64,000 nt of DNA from Cacconaster sp045599325 (GTDB lineage Bacteria > Bacteroidota > Bacteroidia > Bacteroidales > UBA932), in contig JAZRVT010000031.1 of NCBI GenBank assembly GCA_045599325.1, forward strand, positions 108,369-172,368, read 5' to 3'. The position numbers and the translations under genes were made by a program. Shown here piece by piece: positions 34,050 through 41,515 of the stretch. The notes under the pieces are model-generated. The model was given only the letters and a program-made list of their open reading frames with translations, searched no databases and was not told where the DNA came from. Position 1 is the first letter of the stretch, and each line of letters begins with the position of its first letter.

Positions 34050-34859
34050 TTATATTATTGCTATTATTTTTTCATTGTCCCAGCCGGAGACCCTGATGGT
34101 GCCTGTCATTCTGCGGAAGTCGAGAGTGATCAGGACGTCGTCCAGGTTTGCGGCCGTGAAATCATATCCCACACTGCTCATCGCCTCGCCGAGCAGTATG
34201 GAATGACGGGCGCCGATGCTTTCCTTTCCGAGGATTTCAATGGTGAACCCCTCTCCGTCGAAGCGCGGCACCCGCACAGAGAGTGTATCTCCAGTCCCTT
34301 CGGGGCTGAATGGAGCCTCATATGGACCATCCGCCGGCGAAAGGTCTGACAGGTCCAGGCCGTTGACATCTCCCTTCACCGTGAGGCTGTGCTGCCGCAG
34401 GAAGATGCCGCCCTCGCTGTCGGCCACACGGACAGTGATGAACTGCTTTTTCGGCACAGGACGCACATAAGCGGTTTCTCCAGTGCAGCCGGCATTGTCA
34501 GATGCCGCATAGAGGGAGTCGCAGCACATACTCTCCCTGATTCTGACCGAAGTGCCGTCCCAGTACATCTTTCCATCAGTGAAAACGGCGGTCAGAATCT
34601 GGTAGTTGCCTTTCTTCACCTCCAGGCAGACAGTATCACATAATGTATCGACTTCACCGCCGGCAGCATACCGGAGCACATCCTCCGAAAACAGGGTGGT
34701 CCCGGCAGTCAGGCGGAGCCCGCCGCACTCCGCCTTGACACCGGCATAGTCCACATCAAGAAAGCAAGGGCAATCCGCCCTCTCCTCCAGTACCGAACAG
34801 GATGCCGGAGCAGCCAGAATAAGAGCTGTGAGAATCAGTATTATGTTGCGCCTTGTCAT
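34050..34859 (-). CDS. FimB/Mfa2-family fimbrial anchor or minor subunit
   Basis: A 269-residue lipoprotein with signal peptide and lipobox near APASCSV. Directly after it comes the family-typical ERADCPCFLDVDY, then two beta domains with YQILTAVF, KKQFITVRVAD and SVRVPRFDGEGF. This matches the FimB/Mfa2 family. In Porphyromonas gingivalis, FimB and Mfa2 anchor the pilus to the outer membrane and limit its length. Here the gene follows the FimA-like major subunit gene by 33 bases, the usual order fimA-fimB. The anchoring role is inferred from family and position. Confidence 0.82.
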   Translation of the reverse strand: MTRRNIILILTALILAAPASCSVLEERADCPCFLDVDYAGVKAECGGLRLTAGTTLFSEDVLRYAAGGEVDTLCDTVCLEVKKGNYQILTAVFTDGKMYWDGTSVRIRESMCCDSLYAASDNAGCTGETAYVRPVPKKQFITVRVADSEGGIFLRQHSLTVKGDVNGLDLSDLSPADGPYEAPFSPEGTGDTLSVRVPRFDGEGFTIEILGKESIGARHSILLGEAMSSVGYDFTAANLDDVLITLDFRRMTGTIRVSGWDNEKIIAII

Positions 34860-34892
34860 TTCGATGAGGTTTTTATTCTCCCGATACTGAAA

Positions 34893-35900
34893 TTAAATCG
34901 TATAGGTGGCCGCATCCTGCCCTGAAACCCAGTCGGCAACCGTGATGTTCACTGAGACAGCGCCTTTCTCCGGCTCCACGTTAGGGTCATCCGATCCCTT
35001 TCCTGTGATCACAAGGCTGATGTCATAGCTCTTGTTGCGCTCGAAGTTCGCGATAGTGACAGGGTAATATGTCGCGACGCCGTTATAGGTTCCGAAAACC
35101 ACAATGCGGGTTTTGGCAGCAGTGATGGCCGTGGTGCTGCCATTTCCCTTCTGGTCAGGTGACGTGGAGTTCGCGAAACCGTAGAAGTTATGAGGCCAGG
35201 TGTTTCCTGACGCGAAGGTGAGAGCCGGGTTGCCGGCAGTCGAAGATGTGACGACGGCTCCGTTGCCGCCGGCACGGCCGGCCAGGTTGTTCCAGGTGCT
35301 GATAGCGGCGGTGCCGGCTATGTTCTGGTTGGCTGCCACATTCTCAAGGAGTGCTCCGCTGACTGTCACAGCGCTGCCTGCCTCGTTTGTCACGCTCACA
35401 AGACGGACTCGGCCCACGAAACGCGACATCACGACTGACACGGAGGCGCCGCTTGCGGAAACTGACACAGTGTTGCTTCCTGCAAGGACGAATCCGGTGC
35501 TTGCTGTGAGGCTGTTGTCACCGAGTGCAACCGTCTTCGCCTCGAGGTCACTCTGCGTAGTGGCGTTCAGGACCTTGTTTGCGACCGCCCATACTGTGTA
35601 GGTCCCGGTCGGCACTTCCACGCTTCTTGCATAGGAGCCGGAGCTCGAAGTGAAGTCTGACAGAGCGAATTTCTTTGTGATGTTGCCGCTGTCGTCAAAG
35701 AGGTAGACCTCCATTGTGTTGACTTGTTTCTCATAGGTCTCCGCTGCAGTGGACGATGCCGCCTTTGTAGCAGCCAGATCAGGGGTGATGCAGAGAATCA
35801 GCGAGCCGGCGGATTCTTTCTTTTCCGGTTCAATTCCGTTGCAGGCGCAGGCGGCAAAGGCTAGCGCCGCGATGGCAAAGATTGATAGTGTTTTTTTCAT
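34893..35900 (-). CDS. Major fimbrial subunit, FimA/Mfa1-type
   Basis: A 335-residue fimbrillin. It has a lipoprotein signal (LAFAACACNG) followed by a short acidic/Lys linker. The N-terminal domain follows (SLILCITPD, NTMEVYLFDDSGNITKKF, YTVWAVANKVL), then MSRFVGRVRLVSVTNEAG, and a C-terminal domain ending VSVNITVADWVSGQDAATY, the strand exchanged between subunits. In type V pili the subunit is exported as a lipoprotein and then trimmed by a protease, allowing strand exchange. It lacks the extra domains of the other fimbrial proteins and is followed by the FimB-like gene, so it is the best candidate for the shaft subunit. The ATG before KKTLSIFAI gives the proper signal peptide. Confidence 0.85.
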   Translation of the reverse strand: MKKTLSIFAIAALAFAACACNGIEPEKKESAGSLILCITPDLAATKAASSTAAETYEKQVNTMEVYLFDDSGNITKKFALSDFTSSSGSYARSVEVPTGTYTVWAVANKVLNATTQSDLEAKTVALGDNSLTASTGFVLAGSNTVSVSASGASVSVVMSRFVGRVRLVSVTNEAGSAVTVSGALLENVAANQNIAGTAAISTWNNLAGRAGGNGAVVTSSTAGNPALTFASGNTWPHNFYGFANSTSPDQKGNGSTTAITAAKTRIVVFGTYNGVATYYPVTIANFERNKSYDISLVITGKGSDDPNVEPEKGAVSVNITVADWVSGQDAATYTI

Positions 35901-35934
35901 TTGCTTGAATATTAATTGGTTATTGGGAATTTGA

Positions 35935-36948
35935 TCAATACCGTGCTTCAATCCTGCCGCCGTCTTCCCATTCAGCCACACGGATTTCAACCTCGGCGAG
36001 GCTGCTTGTGCCCGGGATATCTTCCGGGTCATCCACGCCCCAGCCTGTGATTGTGAGATCTATTTCATAATGCTTGTTGCGTTCCACTTGCGGAATCGTG
36101 ACCGGATAGTATGTTGTCACGCCTCCGATGTCAGCCTTCAGGACAAAGCGTGTCCTGCGGAGCGACCATCCGCCGCGGTCATCAGGGTCCGGCCAGGGAT
36201 TCGGATAGAGATAGAATGAGTGGCCTGTCTGTATGCTGTCGCCCTGGGCGACAATCTCATCCATATTCCCGGATGAGATCAGCTCAGCAACGGAGCCGGA
36301 ATCCTCAATGTTTCTCCTGTTGTACCATATCCCGCCGATGTCCGGAGCTGCGCTCAGGGCATAATTGTTCTCTCCGCAGACATTCGTCATATAGATTCCC
36401 CTGACACGGAAAGGCAGGGCGGCAAGCGAGGCGCTCTTCATATTGACGCAGCACACATAAGTCACCTTGGCCACGATCCTGCGCACTTCGACAGTCAGAC
36501 GGGAATCAGCCTGAATCGTCTGACGTTCCAGACTGCCGCACATCTGGAAGCCGCCGGTGCTGTTGTCCGCCAGTTCCGTCACGATGCTCTCCAGGTCACT
36601 TCTGGTTTCGGGGGCGGATGGAAGTTCCGGGCAGTTCACGAAAGCGAGAAAGTCATAGGTCGAATTGAGGAGATAGAATTCCAGGCACTCCTCCGTGCCC
36701 GTACCGGCGGCCCGGTCAACGAACTTCCCGTCCGGCGAGGAGAACGCATAGACCTGCACGGAGTTCACTGCGCTCTCATCCTCATATCCCACACCTTCAG
36801 CTCTGGTGGTCACGGCCGACACGATTCCGCCGAGGCTTACACTGACCCTGCTGCCGGAGCAGTCCCCGCATTTCTCCTGATATATGTCACAGGAGACGAG
36901 TGACAGCGCTGCCGCTGCCAACACGATTGTTTGTTCTCTGATTTTCAT
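35935..36948 (-). CDS. FimA-like minor fimbrial lipoprotein
   Basis: A 337-residue lipoprotein (lipobox LSLVSCDI, Cys20) rich in Cys early in the mature part (EKCGDCSGS). It shows the fimbrillin pattern VNSVQVYAFSSPDGKFV, DFLAFVNCPE, VEVRRIVAKVTYV, YYPVTIPQVERNKHYEIDL and a final EIRVAEWEDGG. The close match of IPQVERNKHYEIDL with the corresponding segments of the FimA-like subunit and the FimA-Big adhesin shows they are paralogues. It lies between the OmpA-like gene and the major subunit gene, with short gaps, so a minor or accessory pilin is likely. Confidence 0.8.
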   Translation of the reverse strand: MKIREQTIVLAAAALSLVSCDIYQEKCGDCSGSRVSVSLGGIVSAVTTRAEGVGYEDESAVNSVQVYAFSSPDGKFVDRAAGTGTEECLEFYLLNSTYDFLAFVNCPELPSAPETRSDLESIVTELADNSTGGFQMCGSLERQTIQADSRLTVEVRRIVAKVTYVCCVNMKSASLAALPFRVRGIYMTNVCGENNYALSAAPDIGGIWYNRRNIEDSGSVAELISSGNMDEIVAQGDSIQTGHSFYLYPNPWPDPDDRGGWSLRRTRFVLKADIGGVTTYYPVTIPQVERNKHYEIDLTITGWGVDDPEDIPGTSSLAEVEIRVAEWEDGGRIEARY

Positions 36949-36962
36949 TGATATTATTTTAG

Positions 36963-38849
36963 TTAATACGATTCTTCCCCACCTCTTCTGAGAGTCCGTG
37001 CAAGGTCCGAGATCTCCGGGTCCAGATTGCCGCGATGGACAAAGGCCCGGTTCTGGCTGCAGGCTCTCTCATAGCACTGCGCGGCCTCTGCAGACCTCTC
37101 AAGCCTTGAATAGATGATTGCCAGCATATAGTTGACCTCTGCGCTGCGTTCGAGCCGCTCGAGGATTGCCAGCGCTGAGTTGTTCCTGCCGAGTGCTGTG
37201 TATGCCACAGCTGCGTTGAAATCCTGATACGGGGCGAGAATTGCGGCCGCCCTCGCGTAGTCACGGTCGCGTATCGCGCGCACGCCGCTCCGGTAGACAG
37301 TGTCCGGCACTTTCGTATGGATGGTGTCCTTGGCCATATCGCGTCTGTGAAGATGGAAGTCGAACCTGACCGTCCTCAGCATCGGGTAGAGAGTGTCGCG
37401 CAGGTAATGGAAGCATTCCTCTCTCCGGAGAGCCGTTTCGCGGGCATCCGGGTCCGATATCGCCTTCTTTGAGAAATAGCGTTCCTTCTGGAGTGCCGTC
37501 AGTGTGCCGTCCGCAGCGACAAGGCTGTCGAGCATATTCCAGTTCTCGGGAATATTCCGCGCAGTCACAGGGACACCGCTTTCACGCAATCCGTCCCTGA
37601 AGTATCGTCCGACGCTTTCTGCACGCTGCTTTGAAAGACGGCGGTTCAGCTGCAGGGAGCCGTCGGGCGAGGCGGAGGAGGTCACAGTGACGCTGTCTGT
37701 CACAAGGCCGCCGTTGCTTGAAATGGACTCGAAGATCCCGCGCACCATCTCAATCTGCGACCGGTTGTCGGCGAGGTCCTCCCTCACTTCACTCTTTCCT
37801 GTCTCGAATGAAATGCTGCTTGCAGCGCTTATCTCCACCCTGCGCTCCACCACTTCCGTCAGGAAGCGCTCAGTATCGTCAGCGAAGGCGCTGAGAGATG
37901 AGACATAGAACGTCAGGGGCTCTGTGTCAGGTATTTCATATATCCTTTGCCCTTCCTGAAGGATCTCTCCGCCAAGCACAACGTCAATCCTGCGCAGTTC
38001 AGGCCTGGTCGCGACTCTCTGAATGTAATTGTATATGAACTCACCCCCCTCGAGGACAACGGTGTCCAGACGCAGCCCCTCACTGGCAATCGGAGCCTTG
38101 ACATATTTCCTGAAGAAACGGTCGCTGTTACGGATCTTCCACTTGTTGTACCTGAGAGCAAGACGGAACATATAGTGGGCCACCGCCTCCTGCTCGTCCA
38201 CTCCATATATCGATTCAAACCTCTCGTCTGTGACAACGCCCTTCTCATACTTCAGGCTGTACAGTTCCGGTATGTTGCGCTTGATGAACATCTCCAGCTG
38301 CCCGAGGCTGACGAACTCGAGGGAATCCTGCACGATGCTGTCGATAAAGCGCCGGTAGCGCTCATATCCGCGCAGCTGGGCGCGGCGGTAGGCTTCGCCT
38401 GTAACCACTACCGGACTGAGGTGCAGAGTGTCTGCGAGTAGATGCATCCGGGGGCTGAGCCTCATCTGCCAGCGGCTTTCCTGCATTTTCGCGGGAACCA
38501 CGACCTGAAATTCAATGTCCACACCGCCGTTGCGCTCCGCCACATTGCGGAACCTGGCGGTCACATAGGACGGCGCCACCACATCCGTGGCAACCATCTC
38601 GCCTGTAGCCTCATCTCTGACGGCGTTCATCACGAGGGTCCGGCGCCCCTGGAAATCCGGATCAGCCAGAGTATCCTCCCTGAAGCCGGCTGAAAACTCT
38701 TCCTGCCATTGAGGAGCCTCCTCCTTTTCTTCAGGCAGGACGATCGAGGCGCGCAGATTCTCCCCGCGCAGTTCCTCAAGGTGCCTCTGGGTCCCGCAGG
38801 AAACAGCGACAGACAGCAGTATCAGAATAAGGGTCCTTTTCATTTCCAT
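36963..38849 (-). CDS. OmpA-like/TPR lipoprotein of the fimbrial operon (DUF3868-type)
   Basis: A 628-residue outer membrane lipoprotein (LLSVAVSCGTQ, Cys18). The N-terminal beta region (about 60-160) resembles DUF3868. A middle region follows, including the segment FEYIYNYIQ-like EFIYNYIQRVATRPEL. Around residues 345-430 there is an OmpA-like part: SISFETGKSEVREDLADN and SSASPDGSLQLNRRLSKQRA. The C-terminal 100 residues carry TPR-like helices (ARAAAILAPYQDFNAAVAY, NNSALAILERLERSAEVNY). Proteins of this type sit with DUF3575 genes at the start of many Bacteroidales fimbrial operons. The role may be pilus assembly or anchoring at the outer membrane, inferred from position. Confidence 0.72.
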   Translation of the reverse strand: MEMKRTLILILLSVAVSCGTQRHLEELRGENLRASIVLPEEKEEAPQWQEEFSAGFREDTLADPDFQGRRTLVMNAVRDEATGEMVATDVVAPSYVTARFRNVAERNGGVDIEFQVVVPAKMQESRWQMRLSPRMHLLADTLHLSPVVVTGEAYRRAQLRGYERYRRFIDSIVQDSLEFVSLGQLEMFIKRNIPELYSLKYEKGVVTDERFESIYGVDEQEAVAHYMFRLALRYNKWKIRNSDRFFRKYVKAPIASEGLRLDTVVLEGGEFIYNYIQRVATRPELRRIDVVLGGEILQEGQRIYEIPDTEPLTFYVSSLSAFADDTERFLTEVVERRVEISAASSISFETGKSEVREDLADNRSQIEMVRGIFESISSNGGLVTDSVTVTSSASPDGSLQLNRRLSKQRAESVGRYFRDGLRESGVPVTARNIPENWNMLDSLVAADGTLTALQKERYFSKKAISDPDARETALRREECFHYLRDTLYPMLRTVRFDFHLHRRDMAKDTIHTKVPDTVYRSGVRAIRDRDYARAAAILAPYQDFNAAVAYTALGRNNSALAILERLERSAEVNYMLAIIYSRLERSAEAAQCYERACSQNRAFVHRGNLDPEISDLARTLRRGGEESY

Positions 38850-38855
38850 AAAGAA

Positions 38856-39422
38856 TCAGAAGAGATAAGACAGAGTGATTCCAGTATCGCCGGAAGGGAG
38901 GAGAAATAATCCGCTGTCGGAGTCCGTGAGCCGCCCGCAGGGCTGTCCGGCATAGCGGTCACGCCACCTCCATCCGCCCCAGACACCTATCGAGAATCCG
39001 ATGTTGAGATGCTTCCCTATCATCACCGCATAGCCTCCGGAGATTCCCGCTCCGAGCGCTCTCCCCTCCTCCATATATTTCATATCGAATATGCCGCCGC
39101 GACTGTACTCCTCTGCCTGAAGCCGTACTGAAGCCCACCAGCCGGACCAGACATACCAGGGCCAGACTCTTATGCCTGCGGAAATTGTCCGGGCGCAGTT
39201 GCGGCGGATCCCGTCCCTGCCGTCCCTGAACTGCCAGGGGTTGTACCTTACGCCTGCCACAGCTTCATAGTGGCGGCCCGCCGCCACTCCGGCCTCCATG
39301 TTCAAAGTTGCGAAGTTCGCCCAGTCAAGCAGATTCGTGCTTACTGAGAATCGCTGCGCAGAAGCGTCACCGGCAATGACAAGGAGCGCGGAGGCAGCCA
39401 GGATTGTGATTGTTCGTTTCAT
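38856..39422 (-). CDS. DUF3575 outer membrane protein, first gene of the fimbrial operon
   Basis: A 188-residue exported protein with a signal peptide (cleavage after GDASA). The mature part matches DUF3575: SVSTNLLDWANFATLNMEAG, RYNPWQFRDG, AGIRVWPWYVWSGWWASV and a final DTGITLSYLF, ending in an aromatic residue as outer membrane barrels do. The ATG before KRTITILAA is chosen; an open frame continues upstream but would place the signal peptide inside the protein. It lies six bases before the OmpA-like gene and 22 bases after a -7 box, so it opens the operon. Confidence 0.82.
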   Translation of the reverse strand: MKRTITILAASALLVIAGDASAQRFSVSTNLLDWANFATLNMEAGVAAGRHYEAVAGVRYNPWQFRDGRDGIRRNCARTISAGIRVWPWYVWSGWWASVRLQAEEYSRGGIFDMKYMEEGRALGAGISGGYAVMIGKHLNIGFSIGVWGGWRWRDRYAGQPCGRLTDSDSGLFLLPSGDTGITLSYLF

Positions 39423-39443
39423 CGGTCTTTCCGTTTTCGCAGG

Positions 39444-39451
39444 CAAAAGTA
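39444..39451 (-). promoter_or_regulatory. -7 promoter box of the fimbrial operon
   Basis: TACTTTTG on the minus strand matches TAnnTTTG and lies 22 bases upstream of the DUF3575 start. At the -33 position there is TTT instead of TTG, so the match is partial. I see no pair of inverted repeats around it that would suggest an invertible promoter. Confidence 0.5.
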
Positions 39452-39560
39452 GAGGGGTGCGGCTCCATAAAAAAGCACGGAGAACGGCCCCTGTGAAAGT
39501 TTTGCGGAATACAGAAAAATGTGGATGAATCTGCTGTTCGGAGAGCGAATCCGTTGTGAC

Positions 39561-39573
39561 TGACAATTTGTCA
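39561..39573 (+). promoter_or_regulatory. Candidate chaperone operator upstream of htpG
   Basis: TGACAATTTGTCA is a perfect 13-base palindrome around a central T, 68 bases before the htpG start. It differs in one base from the core upstream of dnaK, which lies at a similar distance. No TAnnTTTG box lies between it and the htpG start. Confidence 0.5.
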
Positions 39574-39641
39574 AGCCTTCCGGAGTGGTATCCATTTTGA
39601 TTTACCGTTCCCCGTCGATAAAACTTTTAAATCTATATACT

Positions 39642-41510
39642 ATGGCAAAAGGAAAAATCGGGGTAACCACTGAGAACATATTCCCCGTCATCAAGGAATT
39701 CCTCTATTCGGACCACGACATATTCATCAGGGAGCTTGTGGCCAACGCTGTCGACGCCACTCAGAAGCTGAAGACCCTTGCGGGTCTCGGAGATTTCAAG
39801 GGCGAGCTCGGCGACCTGTCTGTCAGAGTCGACGTGGACCCTGCCGGCAAGACCGTAAGGATCACTGACCGCGGCATCGGTATGAACGCAGAGGAGATTG
39901 ACAAGTACATCAACCAGATTGCATTCTCGTCTGCGGGAGAGTTCCTCGACAAGTACAAGGACAAGTCTGAGGGGCTCATCGGCCACTTCGGACTCGGATT
40001 CTACTCTTCATTTATGGTATCACGTCAGGTCACGATCGAATCCCTCTCCTACCGTGAAGGTTCGAAGGGAGTCAAATGGAGCTGCGACGGCAACCCTGAG
40101 TTCACCCTCGAGGAGTGCGGCAAGGAAGACCGCGGCACTGTCATCACCCTCTATCTCGACAAGGACTCCGAGGAGTATGCCGAAGAGGCGAAGATCGGGG
40201 CGCTCCTCCACAAGTACTGCAAGTTCATGCCGGTCCCTGTGGCATTCGGCAAGCAGAAGGAGTGGAAGGATGACAAATATGTCGACACCGGCAAGGACAA
40301 CGTCATCAACGACTGCGAGCCGCTCTGGACACGCAAGCCGGCAGACCTCAAGGATGAGGACTACCTGACCTTCTACAACAAGCTCTACCCGATGCAGGAG
40401 GACCCTCTGTTCCACATCCACCTCAACGTGGACTATCCGTTCAACCTCACTGGAATCCTATACTTCCCGAAGATCAAGAACAACCTCGAGGTCTCCAAGA
40501 ACAAGATTCAGCTCTTCTGCAACCAGATGTTCGTCACAGACTCTGTGGAGAACATAGTCCCTGAGTTCCTGACTCTCCTCCACGGCGTGATCGACTCTCC
40601 TGACATTCCTTTGAATGTCTCAAGAAGCTATCTGCAGGAAGATGCCAATGTAAAGAAGATTTCCGGTTACATCACCAAGAAGGTGGCCGAGCGCCTGGAC
40701 GAGATTGCCAGGAACAGCCGCGAGGAGTATGAGAGCAAATGGGACAACCTCAAGCTCTTCATCGAATACGGTATGCTCACCGACGTGAAGTTCTGCGAGA
40801 AAGCGATGAACTTCGCCCTCTTCAAGAACACTGAAGGCAAGTATTTCAAGATCGACGACTACACAAAGGCCATCGGGGCTGAGCAGAAAGACAAGGACGG
40901 CAAGACAGTCGTGCTCTACTGCACTGACGCCACCGCACAGTATCAGTTCGTCGAAAATGCGAAGAACTGCGGCTACGACGTGCTGCTGATGGACTGCCCG
41001 CTCGACGCCCACTATGTCGGCCTGCTCGAGTCCAAGCTCAAGGACACGGTCTTCAAGAGGGTTGACTCCGACTCTGTCGGCAAGCTGATCGAGAAGGCGG
41101 AGGCTGAGAAGTTCGAGATGAGCGAGGATGACCGCAAGAAGGTGCAGTCAGTGTTCGAGGAAATCCTTCCGAAGGAGTTCAAATATGACGTGAAGGTGGA
41201 CAACCTCGGAGAGACAGCATCCCCTATCCTCATCACACAGAGCGAGTTCATGCGCAGGTACAGAGAGATGGCCGCAGTCAGCGGAGGAATGAATTTCTAC
41301 GGCGAGATACCTGAATCCTACAACATCACTGTCAACGCACAGAGCCCTGTCATCAAGAAGATTGCAGGTGAGGCCGGCATCGCGTCCGTCACAGCGGACA
41401 ACGAACTGCTCAGGCAGGTCACAGACCTCGCGCTTCTGGCGAACGGTCTGCTCAAGGGCAAGGCCCTGAGCGACTTCATCCGCAGAAGCGAGGAGATACT
41501 GAACAAGTAG
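39642..41510 (+). CDS. htpG: Hsp90 chaperone HtpG
   Basis: A 622-residue bacterial Hsp90. The N-terminal GHKL ATPase domain shows FIRELVANAVDA, ITDRGIGMNAEEI and IGHFGLGFYSSFMV; a middle domain follows with VSRSYLQEDANVKKI, and there is a C-terminal dimerisation region. HtpG holds and remodels client proteins during stress. The ATG before AKGKIGV gives the normal N-terminus; an ATG 57 bases upstream is in frame but adds residues not found in the family. It is a single plus-strand gene whose stop lies five bases from the stop of the convergent GH78 gene. Confidence 0.97.
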   Translation: MAKGKIGVTTENIFPVIKEFLYSDHDIFIRELVANAVDATQKLKTLAGLGDFKGELGDLSVRVDVDPAGKTVRITDRGIGMNAEEIDKYINQIAFSSAGEFLDKYKDKSEGLIGHFGLGFYSSFMVSRQVTIESLSYREGSKGVKWSCDGNPEFTLEECGKEDRGTVITLYLDKDSEEYAEEAKIGALLHKYCKFMPVPVAFGKQKEWKDDKYVDTGKDNVINDCEPLWTRKPADLKDEDYLTFYNKLYPMQEDPLFHIHLNVDYPFNLTGILYFPKIKNNLEVSKNKIQLFCNQMFVTDSVENIVPEFLTLLHGVIDSPDIPLNVSRSYLQEDANVKKISGYITKKVAERLDEIARNSREEYESKWDNLKLFIEYGMLTDVKFCEKAMNFALFKNTEGKYFKIDDYTKAIGAEQKDKDGKTVVLYCTDATAQYQFVENAKNCGYDVLLMDCPLDAHYVGLLESKLKDTVFKRVDSDSVGKLIEKAEAEKFEMSEDDRKKVQSVFEEILPKEFKYDVKVDNLGETASPILITQSEFMRRYREMAAVSGGMNFYGEIPESYNITVNAQSPVIKKIAGEAGIASVTADNELLRQVTDLALLANGLLKGKALSDFIRRSEEILNK

Positions 41511-41515
41511 CCCGG

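Noticed and set aside
39423..39641. Invertible promoter for the fimbrial operon
   Set aside because: No matching inverted repeats flank the -7 box; the only palindrome is the short one near htpG.
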